A stretch of 64,000 nt of DNA from Competibacter_A sp037045685. GTDB taxonomy: Bacteria; Pseudomonadota; Gammaproteobacteria; Competibacterales; Competibacteraceae. Positions 9,041-18,386 of the stretch are shown one piece after another. The notes under the pieces are model-generated. The model worked only from the letters and a program-made list of their open reading frames with translations, was not told the DNA's origin and searched no databases. A program made the translations under genes and the position numbers. The DNA lies in NCBI GenBank assembly GCA_037045685.1, contig JBAOII010000027.1, positions 68,191 to 132,190 of the forward strand, in the 5' to 3' direction. Within the stretch, counting starts at the first letter, position 1, and each line of letters starts with the position of its first letter.

Positions 9041-9922
9041 ATGGAACAATACACCGACGACGAACGCGTCGAGGATCTGAAAAAGTGGTGGAAGGAAAAC
9101 GGCACCAGCATCATCGTCGGCATCGGGCTCGGCCTGATCGCGATTTTCGGCTGGCAGTACTGGGGCTCCCACCGCACCGCCCAGGCGGAACAAGCCTCCC
9201 AGGCCTATGACGCTTTCGTGGCGGCGGCGGAGACACCCGACGCCGACCAGGCCCGGCAACGCGCCCAAACCTTGCTGGCCGATTTCCCGAAATCGCCCTA
9301 CGCCGCGCTGGCGGCGCTGCGGCTGGCCAAGCTGGCGGTGGACGGCGGCGATTCCGCCACGGCCAGCCAGCGGCTGGAATGGGTGATCGAAAACGCCCGG
9401 CTCGACGAACTGAAGGATATCGCCCGGCTGCGGCTGGCGCGGGTGCTCGCCGCCGCCGGTCGGCCATCGGACGCCGAACCGCACTTGACGCGGGTGACGA
9501 CGCCCAGCCTGACCGCCGAGCGCGAGGAGCTGCGCGGCGATCTGGCGCTGGCCGGCAACGATCCCGGCAAAGCCAGGATCGCCTATACCGCCGCCTTGGC
9601 GGCGAGCGGCGGCAACGCCCTGTTGCAGCTCAAGCTCGACAGCCTGACTCCGCCGAGCGCCGATTCGGTTGTCCCGGCGCCGGCCGCGCCCCCCGAATCC
9701 CCCAAACCGGAACCCGCGACTCCGGGGGCGGCGCCCGCGCCGCCCGCCGCGCCCCCAGCCGAACCGGCCGTGCCGGTTGCCCCGGCGGCCGTCGCGCCCC
9801 CTGCGCCCGCCGATCCGGCGGCACCCGCTCCGCCCACCGCCGCTCCGCCGGCCCCGGCCATCGATTCCGGAACCGCTCCGGCCCCGGCCACGCCCGCCCC
9901 CGCCCCCACCACAGGTCAGTAA
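9041..9922 (+). CDS. yfgM: YfgM-like tetratricopeptide membrane protein with long Pro/Ala tail
   Basis: YfgM is an inner-membrane protein with a periplasmic TPR domain that accompanies the SecYEG translocon and periplasmic chaperones. The N-terminus is typical: DDERVEDLKKWWKENG followed by one membrane span (about residues 22-40), then TPR helices to about residue 205. Unlike the roughly 206-residue E. coli protein, this one carries some 85 extra residues that are almost all Pro, Ala and Glu, probably a flexible periplasmic or cell-wall-spanning extension. bamB starts at 9925, immediately after the stop. Confidence 0.87.
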   Translation: MEQYTDDERVEDLKKWWKENGTSIIVGIGLGLIAIFGWQYWGSHRTAQAEQASQAYDAFVAAAETPDADQARQRAQTLLADFPKSPYAALAALRLAKLAVDGGDSATASQRLEWVIENARLDELKDIARLRLARVLAAAGRPSDAEPHLTRVTTPSLTAEREELRGDLALAGNDPGKARIAYTAALAASGGNALLQLKLDSLTPPSADSVVPAPAAPPESPKPEPATPGAAPAPPAAPPAEPAVPVAPAAVAPPAPADPAAPAPPTAAPPAPAIDSGTAPAPATPAPAPTTGQ

Positions 9923-9924
9923 TC

Positions 9925-11085
9925 ATGGTCCGTCGCGCGCTCCCGCTTCTCCTGCTCGTCCTGATTTCCGGCTGTAGCTGGCTCGGTGGCTGGTTCGGCG
10001 GTTCCGACCAATCGATCCCACCCGCCCCCTTGAAACCGATCGCCGACACGGCCGGCGCCCGGCAAATCTGGGAAACCCGGGTGGGGTCCGGCGCCGGAGA
10101 CCAGTTCATCCGACTGGCTCCAGCGCTCGCGGACGGGCGGATTTACGCCGCCAGCCACGACGGCACGGTGGTGGCGCTCGACGCGCTCGGCGGTCAGCGG
10201 CTGTGGCAAGCCGACACCAAGCTGCCCATCACCGGCGGCGTCGGCCTGAGCGACAACGAATTGGTTTTGGTCGGCACCGACAAGGGTCAAGTGGTGGCCT
10301 TGCGCCAAGCGGATGGCCAGGAAGCCTGGCGAGCCACGGTCTCCAGCGAGGTGCTGGCGCCGCCGCGCGCCGCCAGAGGCATCGTGGTCGTCCGTACCGG
10401 CGACGGCAAATTCACCGGCCTCGATGCCCGTTCCGGGGAACGGCGCTGGATTTCCGCCCACGCCCTGCCGGCGCTCAGCCTGCGCGGCAACGCCCCGCCG
10501 GTGATCGTCCAAAACCTGGTCGTCGCCGGTTTGGAGACCGGCAAGCTGCTGGTGCTATCCCTGGACCGAGGATTGCCTCTCACCGAAAAAACCATCGCCC
10601 CGCCGCGCGGCCGCACCGAAATCGAGCGGTTGATCGACATCGACTCGGAACCCAAGGCTTTCGGCGACACGCTTTATCTGGTCGCTTATCGCGGCAGCGT
10701 CGCCGCCATCGACATGCGCGGCGGCAACCCGGTCTGGAACCGCCCGCTGTCCAGCCACGCCGGGCTCGACGTGGACGACCGGCGGGTTTACGTCAGCGAC
10801 GACACCGACGCGGTGCAAGCCCTGGACCGGCGCGACGGCGGCACGCTCTGGCAGCAGGCCGAGCTGAGCGGCCGCCGGTTGACCGCTCCGGCCGCCACCG
10901 AGAACCATGTGGTCGTCGGCGATTTCGAGGGCTATCTGCACTGGCTGGACAAGAGCGACGGCCGCATCGTCGGCCGGATTCGCGCCGCCGGCAACGGCTT
11001 CAGCGCGCCGCCCATCACGGCCGGCAACATCGTGTTCGTGTACGGCAATAACGGCACCTTGGGCGCCTTCCGGGCCGGAGGTTGA
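9925..11085 (+). CDS. bamB: Outer membrane assembly lipoprotein BamB
   Basis: BamB is the beta-propeller lipoprotein of the BAM complex that inserts beta-barrel proteins into the outer membrane. The 386-residue product starts at ATG 9925; the frame is open further upstream but that part overlaps yfgM. The signal peptide ends in lipobox LISG-C17. PQQ-like propeller repeats follow, for example YAASHDGTVVALDALGG and VYVSDDTDAVQALDRRDGG. The usual downstream gene der is absent and marC follows instead. Confidence 0.93.
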   Translation: MVRRALPLLLLVLISGCSWLGGWFGGSDQSIPPAPLKPIADTAGARQIWETRVGSGAGDQFIRLAPALADGRIYAASHDGTVVALDALGGQRLWQADTKLPITGGVGLSDNELVLVGTDKGQVVALRQADGQEAWRATVSSEVLAPPRAARGIVVVRTGDGKFTGLDARSGERRWISAHALPALSLRGNAPPVIVQNLVVAGLETGKLLVLSLDRGLPLTEKTIAPPRGRTEIERLIDIDSEPKAFGDTLYLVAYRGSVAAIDMRGGNPVWNRPLSSHAGLDVDDRRVYVSDDTDAVQALDRRDGGTLWQQAELSGRRLTAPAATENHVVVGDFEGYLHWLDKSDGRIVGRIRAAGNGFSAPPITAGNIVFVYGNNGTLGAFRAGG

Positions 11086-11138
11086 TCCGATCTCCCCGCC
11101 CCAGGTCGAAGGGTGGGGCGCGGATCGCGGCAACCGCC

Positions 11139-11774
11139 ATGTTGGATCAACTCGTTCCCGTCTTCGTGACCTTTCTGGTCGTGATCGACCCGATCGGCGT
11201 CGCCCCGATCTTCGCGGCGCTGACCCGCGGCGGCAACGACCGCTACCGGCGGCGCATGGCGCTCAAGGGCACCTTCATCGCCACCCTCATCCTGTTGTTT
11301 TTCGCCCTCACCGGCGATGCCCTGCTCCGGCTGCTGGGCATCAGTTTGGCCGCGTTCCGGGTCAGCGGCGGCGCCCTGCTGTTTCTGCTGGCCATCGACA
11401 TGGTGTTCGCCCGCCCCTCCGGCCTGCGCTCGACCACGGTGCGGGAGCAGGAGGAAGCGCAGTACAAGGACGATATTTCGGTGTTCCCGCTGGCTTTTCC
11501 CCTGCTGGCCGGCCCCGGCACCCTGACCACCATCCTGCTGCTCACCAGCGGCTTGCGGCCGGGGGAGCAGCCCTGGCTGTTTTTCGGCCTGCTGGGCGTG
11601 CTGCTGGGCGTGCTGCTGCTGACCCTGTCGGCCCTGTTGCTGGCGCCGCGACTGACCAAGTTGCTCGGCGAAACCGGCGCCAACGTCGTGGACCGCTTGC
11701 TGGGCGTGATCCTGGCGGCGCTGGCGGTGCAATTCGTGCTCGAAGGGTTGCGCGCCGGCCTGCTCGGCGCCTGA
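11139..11774 (+). CDS. MarC family integral membrane protein
   Basis: A 211-residue protein with six predicted membrane spans and the family's N-terminal FVTFLVVIDPIGVAPIF. Despite the name, MarC proteins have no established transport substrate and E. coli MarC is not needed for multidrug resistance. I chose ATG 11139; an in-frame ATG at 11082 would overlap bamB and adds a hydrophilic stretch unlike the family. priA begins 13 bp after the stop, so co-transcription is likely. Confidence 0.87.
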   Translation: MLDQLVPVFVTFLVVIDPIGVAPIFAALTRGGNDRYRRRMALKGTFIATLILLFFALTGDALLRLLGISLAAFRVSGGALLFLLAIDMVFARPSGLRSTTVREQEEAQYKDDISVFPLAFPLLAGPGTLTTILLLTSGLRPGEQPWLFFGLLGVLLGVLLLTLSALLLAPRLTKLLGETGANVVDRLLGVILAALAVQFVLEGLRAGLLGA

Positions 11775-11787
11775 CGGGCCGGCCGCC

Positions 11788-14001
11788 GTGCCCGATCCGA
11801 TTTTGCGCGTCGCCGTCCCCTCGCCGCTGCACCGAACCTTCGATTACCTCCCGCCGCCGGACTGCGACCCGAGCGCGCTACAGCCGGGCGCGCGGGTGCG
11901 GGTTCCGTTCGGCCGGCGGCACGCGATCGGTTTTCTGATCGAAATCGGCGACCACACCGAACTGAATCCCGATGCGTTGCGCCCGGCGCAAACGGTTCTC
12001 GACGCCGAACCGATATTGTCCGCCGAGCTGCTGGCGTTGCTGCACTGGGCCCGGCGCTATTATCACCATCCGCCCGGCGAGGTGTTCGCGGCCGCCGTGC
12101 CGGTCCTGTTGCGGCGGGGCGAACCGGCGTCCCGGCCGGCGGCGGCGCCCCGCTGGCGGATCGCCGCCGCCGGCCGGGACGCGCTCGCCGCCGCGACCCT
12201 GCGGCGCGCTCCCGCGCAACGGCTGCTGCTCGACCATCTGGCAGGCCATCCCGACGGTGTCACCGCCGACGCCCTGCGCGCCGTGGCGCGCGACGCCGCT
12301 TCCTCCCTGCGGGCGCTACGCGAAAAAGGTTGGGTGGAAACCATCGCGGTGGCGACGGCGATTCCGCCGGGGCCGTTTCCGGCCGGCCAACCGCCGCCCG
12401 CTCTCAACGAAGCCCAGGCGGCGGCGGTCGCGGCGGTCGCGGCGGAGATGGGCCGCTTCCAGGTTTTCCTGCTGGAAGGCATCACCGGCAGCGGCAAAAC
12501 CGAGGTCTATCTGCGCCTGATCGAAACGGTGCTGGCGCGCGGGCGCCAAGCGCTGGTGCTGGTGCCGGAAATCGGCCTGACCCCTCAATTGCTGGCCCGC
12601 TTCCGGGACCGCTTGCCGGGACCGCTGGCGGTGCTGCATTCCGGCCTGAGCGACCGGGAACGACTGAACGCCTGGTTGCTGGCGCGCGACGGCAGCGCCC
12701 GAGTGGTGGTCGGAACTCGGTCGGCGGTCTTCGCGTCATTGCGCGAGCCCGGCCTCATCATCGTGGACGAGGAACACGATCCCTCCTTCAAGCAACAGGA
12801 CGGTTTTCGCTACCACGCCCGCGATCTGGCCGTGATTCGGGGCCAGCAGCTCGGCATTCCGGTGCTGCTGGGTTCAGCCACGCCGGCGCTGGAAAGCCGC
12901 CACAACGTCCGGCGCGGCCGCTATCGGCTGCTGAACCTGCCGGAACGGGTCGGCGGCGGCGGGATACCCCCCATCGAAATCCTGGACATGCGCCGCCAGC
13001 CGCTCACCGAGGGCCTGTCGCGGCCGTTGCTGGAGCGGGTTCGGGCCCATCTCGCCCGCGACGAACAGGTGTTGCTGTTCCTGAACCGGCGCGGCTTCGC
13101 TCCGGTGTTGTTCTGCCACGAATGCGGCTGGCTGAGCCAGTGCCGGCATTGCGACGCCCGCATGACTTTGCACCTGCGCCAGAAGCGGCTGATCTGCCAC
13201 CATTGCGGCGACAACCGGCCGGTGGACGCGGCCTGCCCGATTTGCGGCAGCGTGGATCTGCGCGCGCTCGGCCACGGCACCGAACGTCTCGAAACGGCGC
13301 TGCGCCACGAATTTCCGGACGTCGGCATCACCCGCATCGACCGCGACAGCACCCGCCGGCGCGGCAGCCTGGAAGCTCTGCTCGCCGACATTCAAGCGGG
13401 CGGACGCCGCCTGCTGATCGGCACCCAGATGCTGGCCAAGGGCCACCACTTTCCCGACGTGACGCTGGCGGGCATCGTGGACGCCGACCAGGGGTTGTAC
13501 GGGATCGACTTTCGCGCCAGCGAACGGATGGCACAACTGATCCTTCAGGTCGCCGGCCGGGCCGGCCGGGCCGACAAGCCCGGCACCGTCCTCATCCAGA
13601 CCCACCACCCCGACCACCCGCTGTTGCGGGTCTTGGTCTCGGAAGGTTATCCGGCCTTCGCGACGGCGGCCCTGGCGGAACGGCAAGCCGCCCTGCTGCC
13701 GCCCTTCGCGCATCAGGCCTTGCTGCGGGCCGAGGCCGCCACGGCGGAACAGGCCACCGCTTTTCTGCGCGCCGCGCGGGCGCTGGCCGAACCCATCGCC
13801 GACGGCCTGGAATTGCTCGGCCCGGCGCCCGCGCCGATGGAGCGCCGGGCCGGCCGCTATCGGGCCCAGCTTTTGGCGCAAGCCGGGCAGCGCCAGGATC
13901 TCCACCGCTTCCTCGACCGGTGGGCGCCGCAACTGCGGGCGCAGTGCGATGATCGCCGCGTTCGCTGGTCGCTGGACATCGATCCGATGGATCTGTATTG
14001 A
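11788..14001 (+). CDS. priA: Primosomal protein N' (replication restart helicase PriA)
   Basis: PriA recognises stalled forks and D-loops and reloads the replisome. The 737-residue protein has an N-terminal DNA-binding domain, Walker A GITGSGKT at about 231-238, a DEEH box at 327-330, a zinc module with paired cysteines between about 440 and 490 (CHECGWLSQCRHC and further CxxC pairs), helicase motifs including LIGTQMLAKGHHFPDV and QVAGRAGRA, and the C-terminal domain. The start is GTG at 11788, matching the conserved DPILRVAVPSPLHRTFDYLPP beginning. Confidence 0.95.
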   Translation: MPDPILRVAVPSPLHRTFDYLPPPDCDPSALQPGARVRVPFGRRHAIGFLIEIGDHTELNPDALRPAQTVLDAEPILSAELLALLHWARRYYHHPPGEVFAAAVPVLLRRGEPASRPAAAPRWRIAAAGRDALAAATLRRAPAQRLLLDHLAGHPDGVTADALRAVARDAASSLRALREKGWVETIAVATAIPPGPFPAGQPPPALNEAQAAAVAAVAAEMGRFQVFLLEGITGSGKTEVYLRLIETVLARGRQALVLVPEIGLTPQLLARFRDRLPGPLAVLHSGLSDRERLNAWLLARDGSARVVVGTRSAVFASLREPGLIIVDEEHDPSFKQQDGFRYHARDLAVIRGQQLGIPVLLGSATPALESRHNVRRGRYRLLNLPERVGGGGIPPIEILDMRRQPLTEGLSRPLLERVRAHLARDEQVLLFLNRRGFAPVLFCHECGWLSQCRHCDARMTLHLRQKRLICHHCGDNRPVDAACPICGSVDLRALGHGTERLETALRHEFPDVGITRIDRDSTRRRGSLEALLADIQAGGRRLLIGTQMLAKGHHFPDVTLAGIVDADQGLYGIDFRASERMAQLILQVAGRAGRADKPGTVLIQTHHPDHPLLRVLVSEGYPAFATAALAERQAALLPPFAHQALLRAEAATAEQATAFLRAARALAEPIADGLELLGPAPAPMERRAGRYRAQLLAQAGQRQDLHRFLDRWAPQLRAQCDDRRVRWSLDIDPMDLY

Positions 14002-14350
14002 GCGCCGGCTACCGCAGCAGACACCGACAGCCATCCGGCGCGGTCCGATCCGGCTCGACAGCCGTCACGCCATCGGGAAACCCCTTTCGGCGCGAGCCAT
14101 CGACGAGAATTTAAAACAATTGCAGTTTCCCGGTATCGCGGCACCTTTACTTGCCGACATTGGCGACTAGACTTTGTTTGCTCGTGTGTTTTTCGCACGG
14201 CCCATCAACCGCTAGAGGAAATGACCGGAGCCGGTCGTCCCGGGCGATTGCCCGAGAAATCCGACTCGCCGGCGGCACCGGCCGCCGAACCGCGAGTCCG
14301 GGCCGGTTCGCGCTCATGGCACCATCCACCCTTGTTCCTGGGAAACAACG
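14002..14350. other. Non-coding stretch between priA and yjcH
   Basis: These 349 bases hold no convincing gene. Short open frames exist on + but have no ribosome-binding site or recognisable product. The 3' half carries the three hairpins listed separately. The rest probably contains the yjcH-actP promoter, but no clear -35/-10 pair stands out. Confidence 0.5.
14223..14298 (+). promoter_or_regulatory. Three consecutive hairpins in the yjcH-actP leader
   Basis: Hairpin A pairs GACCG with CGGTC (14223-14236). Hairpin B is CGGGC-GATT-GCCCG (14241-14254). Hairpin C is larger: GACTCGC (14263-14269) and CGGCGGC (14270-14276) pair with GCCGCCG (14281-14287) and GCGAGTC (14292-14298), with a 4-nt bulge between the two right-hand arms. 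They end 52 bp before the yjcH start and suggest control through mRNA structure. There is no T-run for a simple attenuator. Confidence 0.4.
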
Positions 14351-14659
14351 ATGCAACAAGACTTAGTCCACAAGGTAAAAAGCAATCCCAAATACCACGA
14401 GCTGGTCTCGAAACGATCCAGTTTCGGTTGGTTCATGGCGATTTTGATGCTGGTCATCTACTACGGCTTCATCCTGATCATCGCCTATGCCCCCTCGTTC
14501 CTGGCCCGGCCGATCGGAGCGGGCTGGACCATGACCATCGGCATACCCATCGGCGTCGGCGTGATCTTGGCGGCCTTCGCCTTGACGGGCATCTTCATCC
14601 AGCGCGCCAACACCGTGTTCGACGATCTCAGCAACCAGATCAAGGAGGAAGTCCTATGA
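14351..14659 (+). CDS. yjcH: DUF485 inner-membrane protein (YjcH-like), partner of ActP
   Basis: A 102-residue protein with two membrane spans (about residues 24-46 and 57-80) and the DUF485 features NPKYHELVSKRSSFGW and IGAGWTMTIGIPIGVGV. These small proteins are nearly always encoded directly before acetate/cation symporters. Its stop overlaps the ATG of actP (ATGA at 14656-14659), so the two are translationally coupled. The biochemical role is not established; an accessory subunit of the symporter is a fair inference. Confidence 0.9.
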   Translation: MQQDLVHKVKSNPKYHELVSKRSSFGWFMAILMLVIYYGFILIIAYAPSFLARPIGAGWTMTIGIPIGVGVILAAFALTGIFIQRANTVFDDLSNQIKEEVL

Positions 14660-16332
14660 GATTGCTTCCCGTCACTCTCGCCACGCCCCTGTTGCTGCTG
14701 GCGAGCAGCGCCTTCGCCCAGCAGGCGGCCGCGCCCGCCGTGCAGAAAACGCTCAACGTCCCGGCCATCGTCATGTTTCTGCTTTTCGTGGCCATCACTT
14801 TGGGCATCACCTACTGGGCCGCGCAGCGCACCAAGACCGCCAAGGACTTCTACGCGGCGGGCGGCAGTCTCACCGGCCTGCAAAACGGCTTCGCCATCGC
14901 CGGCGACTACATGTCGGCGGCCTCTTTTCTCGGTATCGCCGGCCTGGTGTACACCGCCGGTTTCGACGGCCTGATCTACTCGGTCGGCTGGCTGGTCGGC
15001 TGGCCGCTGATCATGTTCATGATCGCCGAACAGCTCAAGAACCTGGGCAAGTTCACCTTCGCCGACGTGGTGACCTACCGCTTGCAGCGGGTGCCGATGC
15101 GCACCTTGGCGGCCACCGGCACCATGGTGGTGGTGATCCTGTACCTGATCGGGCAGATGGTGGGCGCCGGCAAGCTGATCCAGACCCTGTTCGGCCTGGA
15201 ATACACCTATGCCGTCGTTATCATCGGCGCGCTGATGATCACTTACGTGATGTTCGGCGGCATGATCGCCACTTCCTGGGTGCAGATCATCAAGGCCTGC
15301 CTGTTGCTCGGCGGCGCGACCCTGATCGCCCTCCTGTGCTTGTCGAAGTTCGGTTTCAGCCCCGAGGAAATGTTCAAGCAGGCCACCATCGTCCGCGGTT
15401 CGGCGGACGCGCCCAACCTGAAGATCATGGGGCCGGGCACCTTGGTGACCAGTCCGATCGACGCCATCTCGCTGGGCATGGCGCTGATGTTCGGCACCGC
15501 CGGCCTGCCGCACATCCTGATGCGCTTCTTCACCGTTCCCGACGCCAAGCAGGCCCGGCGCTCGGTGTTTTACGCCACCGGATTCATCGGCTATTTCTAC
15601 ATCCTGACTTTCATCATCGGCTTCAGCGCCATCGTCTTCATCACCAAGAATCCCGACTACCTGGATGCGAAGGGCCTGATCCTGAACGGCAGCAACATGG
15701 CGGCCATTCATACCTCGGGCTTCGTGGGCGGCCCCTACATGCTGGGCTTCATCTCCGCCGTCGCCTTCGCCACCATTCTGGCGGTGGTGTCGGGCCTGAC
15801 GCTGGCCGGCGCCTCGGCCATCTCCCACGACCTGTACGCCAACGTCTTCGCCCACGGCCGGGCCAACGAGCAGCAGGAAGTGTTCGTGTCCAAGATGTCC
15901 ACGGTCGGCCTAGGCATCGTGGCCGTGCTGCTGGGCATCGTCTTCGAAAAGCAGAATATCGCCTTCCTGGTCGGCCTGACCTTCGCGGTGGCGGCCAGCA
16001 CCAACTTCCCGATCCTGTTCATGTCGATCTTCTGGTCGAAGCTGACCACCCGCGGCGCGGTGATCGGCGGCGCCATCGGCCTGTTCACGGCGGTGGCCCT
16101 GGTCATCCTCGGCCCCACCGTCTGGGAAGAGATCCTGGGCTATCCCAAGGGATCGTCGCCGTACCCGTCCAAGTATCCGGCCATCATCTCGGTGACGGCG
16201 GCGTTCCTCGGCATCTGGATCTTCTCGCTCCTGGACAGCAGCGATCAGGCCAAGCAGGAACATGCGGCGTATGAGGCTCAGGATGTCCGCTGCCAGACCG
16301 GCATCGGCGCCGAGGGCGCGTCCGGCCATTGA
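14656..16332 (+). CDS. actP: Acetate/cation symporter ActP (sodium:solute symporter family)
   Basis: ActP takes up acetate and some other short carboxylates with a cation. The 558-residue product starts at ATG 14656 (overlapping the yjcH stop) with a cleavable signal peptide (LLLLASSAFA-QQ) and then about 13 membrane spans. Conserved symporter stretches include DFYAAGGSLTGLQNGFAIAGD and TSPIDAISLGMALMFGTAGLPH. A strong Rho-independent terminator follows at 16398, so yjcH-actP is a two-gene unit. Confidence 0.93.
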   Translation: MRLLPVTLATPLLLLASSAFAQQAAAPAVQKTLNVPAIVMFLLFVAITLGITYWAAQRTKTAKDFYAAGGSLTGLQNGFAIAGDYMSAASFLGIAGLVYTAGFDGLIYSVGWLVGWPLIMFMIAEQLKNLGKFTFADVVTYRLQRVPMRTLAATGTMVVVILYLIGQMVGAGKLIQTLFGLEYTYAVVIIGALMITYVMFGGMIATSWVQIIKACLLLGGATLIALLCLSKFGFSPEEMFKQATIVRGSADAPNLKIMGPGTLVTSPIDAISLGMALMFGTAGLPHILMRFFTVPDAKQARRSVFYATGFIGYFYILTFIIGFSAIVFITKNPDYLDAKGLILNGSNMAAIHTSGFVGGPYMLGFISAVAFATILAVVSGLTLAGASAISHDLYANVFAHGRANEQQEVFVSKMSTVGLGIVAVLLGIVFEKQNIAFLVGLTFAVAASTNFPILFMSIFWSKLTTRGAVIGGAIGLFTAVALVILGPTVWEEILGYPKGSSPYPSKYPAIISVTAAFLGIWIFSLLDSSDQAKQEHAAYEAQDVRCQTGIGAEGASGH

Positions 16333-16397
16333 CCCTGCTCGTCCCGGCGGACGGATTGCCATGTCAAGCCTCTCGCCGGGCCTGAATCTGCTAGGAT

Positions 16398-16437
16398 AAA
16401 ACCCCCTCCGGCCTCCGTCGCGAGGGGGTTTTCTTTT
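16398..16437 (+). terminator. Rho-independent terminator of yjcH-actP
   Basis: AAAACCCCCTC (16398-16408) pairs perfectly with GAGGGGGTTTT (16422-16432) around a 13-nt loop and is followed by CTTTTG. It begins 66 bp after the actP stop. Because it ends at about 16437, a TTG codon at 16436 cannot sensibly start the next gene. Confidence 0.9.
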
Positions 16438-16459
16438 GACGCAACCAGACGGAGCCGCC

Positions 16460-18358
16460 GTGGCCACCCCCGACTACCTGGACCAAAAGACCTTCCTCGC
16501 GCACCTGTCTCCGTTCAGCCAATTGCCGGAACCGGAACTGGAGCGGCTCGCCCAGGACATGACGGTCGGCCACTACCGCGCCGGCGAGGTGTTGCTCAAA
16601 GCCGGCGAGCGGCCAGCCTGTCTTTTTATCGTCATCGACGGCTCGATCTGGGAAATCGATGGCGAGGTGCCCGCCTCCCTCGACCCGTCCGCGAGCCAGC
16701 CCGAGGCGGCTGGAGCCGGCGAGCGACCGCTGATGTGCGTGACGTCGTTTTACGCGGCCGAAGACGCTTTCGACACTCGGGCGATGCTGGAAGGCGCCAG
16801 CAAGCGCAGCTTCGTCGTCGCCGAACCGGCCCGCTGTTTTCGCCTGTCCCGGGAAGCCTTCCTGCAAACCGTCCGCGGCAATCCGGGGTTCGCCCATTAC
16901 TACGACCTCAAAATCTCGCAGCGGCTGGCGGCGCGGCCCGACCCCGAAAACATGCAGGAATTCTCCGCGTTCACCGTCACCAAGATCCGGGACATCTACA
17001 TCCATCGGCCGACCTACGTCGCCGCCGACGCCACCATTCACGAAACCGCCGTGGCGATGAAGGCGCACAAAACCAACTCGGTCCTGGTCCGCCACGGCGA
17101 CAATACCGGCATCGTGACCGCCACCGATCTGCGGGAGGCCGCCATCATCGAGCGGCGCTCGCTGGACGCGCCGGTCGGCACCCTGGCGACTTACGACCTG
17201 ATCGGCATGGAGCCGGACGACTTTCTGTTCAACGCTTTGCTGCGGATGACCCACCACAACGTCAACCGGCTGGTCATCCGGGAAGGCGCGACCATTCACG
17301 GCATCCTCGAACAGATCGATCTGCTCAGCCATCTCTCCAACCACTCGCATCTGATCGCCCTGCAAATGGAGCGCGCGCATTCCAGGGACGAGCTGAAATG
17401 GGCCAGCCGCGACCTGATCAACGTGATCCGCGACTTGCACGCCAAGGGCATCAAGATCCGCTACATCATGCAGCTGGTCTCCGAACTCAACAAAAAGATG
17501 CTGCGAAAGTTGTTCGAGTTGCTGGCGCCGCCGGAACTGCTGGACAATTCCTGCCTGCTGGTGCTGGGCAGCGAGGGGCGCGAGGAGCAGGTCCTCAAGA
17601 CCGACCAGGACAACGCCCTGATCCTGCGCGACGATTTTTCCCACCCCGACCTGGAACGCATCACGGCCGAGTTCACCGCGAGCCTGCTGGAATTCGGCTA
17701 TCCGCCCTGCCCCGGCAACATCATGGTGTCGAACCCGTACTGGACCAAATCGGTGGCGGCGTTCAAGGAGGAGCTGTTTCAGTGGATCGTCCATCCCACC
17801 AACGACTCCTTTTTGCAGTTCGCCATCTTTTGCGACGCCAGGGCGGTGGCCGGAGACGAAAATCTGCTCCGGCACGTCAAGGATCGCATGTATCGCCTGC
17901 TCGGCGATCACCGCTCTTTCTACAGCCAGTTCGCCAAAACCACGGTGGCGTTCGGCACGCCGCTGGGTTTTTTCACCAATTTTGTGCTTGAGAAAAATCG
18001 CGATGAATTGGATATTAAGAAGGGCGGTATCTTCCCCATCGTCCACGGCGTGCGCAGCCTGGCCCTGGAGTATCGTCTGCCGCAAACCAACACCGTCGAT
18101 CGCATCACCGCGCTGAGCCAGCGCAACTTGTTCCAGCCGTCCTTCGGGACCGAGTTGATCGAGGCGTTCGCGTTCATGTCCGCTCTGCGAGCCCAGGCCG
18201 GCCTGCGGAAAATCGAGCGGGAACTGCCCCAAGACAACTACATGAATCCCAAGGAACTCAACAAGCTGGAACGGGAGTTGCTTCGCGATTCGCTCAAGAT
18301 CGTCAACGAATTCAAAAAATTTATCACCTACCACTTCAAACTCGGAATGATCGGTTGA
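16460..18358 (+). CDS. Cyclic-nucleotide-binding / CBS-pair / DUF294 putative nucleotidyltransferase
   Basis: A soluble protein of 632 residues when started at GTG 16460, which has GGAG in front; an in-frame TTG at 16436 lies inside the terminator. The order of domains is an N-terminal cNMP-binding-like domain (about 10-140, YRAGEVLLKAGERPACLFIVIDGSIW), a CBS pair (about 175-300), then a DUF294 nucleotidyltransferase domain with GSEGREEQVLKTDQDNAL, whose GSEGR and DxD fit GlnD-type catalytic residues, and a DUF294 C-terminal domain. Such proteins are often encoded next to actP and are thought to sense nucleotides. Substrate unknown. Confidence 0.85.
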   Translation: MATPDYLDQKTFLAHLSPFSQLPEPELERLAQDMTVGHYRAGEVLLKAGERPACLFIVIDGSIWEIDGEVPASLDPSASQPEAAGAGERPLMCVTSFYAAEDAFDTRAMLEGASKRSFVVAEPARCFRLSREAFLQTVRGNPGFAHYYDLKISQRLAARPDPENMQEFSAFTVTKIRDIYIHRPTYVAADATIHETAVAMKAHKTNSVLVRHGDNTGIVTATDLREAAIIERRSLDAPVGTLATYDLIGMEPDDFLFNALLRMTHHNVNRLVIREGATIHGILEQIDLLSHLSNHSHLIALQMERAHSRDELKWASRDLINVIRDLHAKGIKIRYIMQLVSELNKKMLRKLFELLAPPELLDNSCLLVLGSEGREEQVLKTDQDNALILRDDFSHPDLERITAEFTASLLEFGYPPCPGNIMVSNPYWTKSVAAFKEELFQWIVHPTNDSFLQFAIFCDARAVAGDENLLRHVKDRMYRLLGDHRSFYSQFAKTTVAFGTPLGFFTNFVLEKNRDELDIKKGGIFPIVHGVRSLALEYRLPQTNTVDRITALSQRNLFQPSFGTELIEAFAFMSALRAQAGLRKIERELPQDNYMNPKELNKLERELLRDSLKIVNEFKKFITYHFKLGMIG

Positions 18359-18386
18359 TCGGAAGATCCATCGCGAAGGCTTTCCC

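Noticed and set aside
14485..15855. 456-codon minus-strand frame opposite actP
   Set aside because: Composition (His/Gln/Asp/Gly-rich) is that of a shadow of a membrane protein gene.
16436..16459. TTG at 16436 as start of the CBS/DUF294 gene
   Set aside because: It lies in the T-run of the actP terminator; GTG 16460 has a ribosome-binding site.
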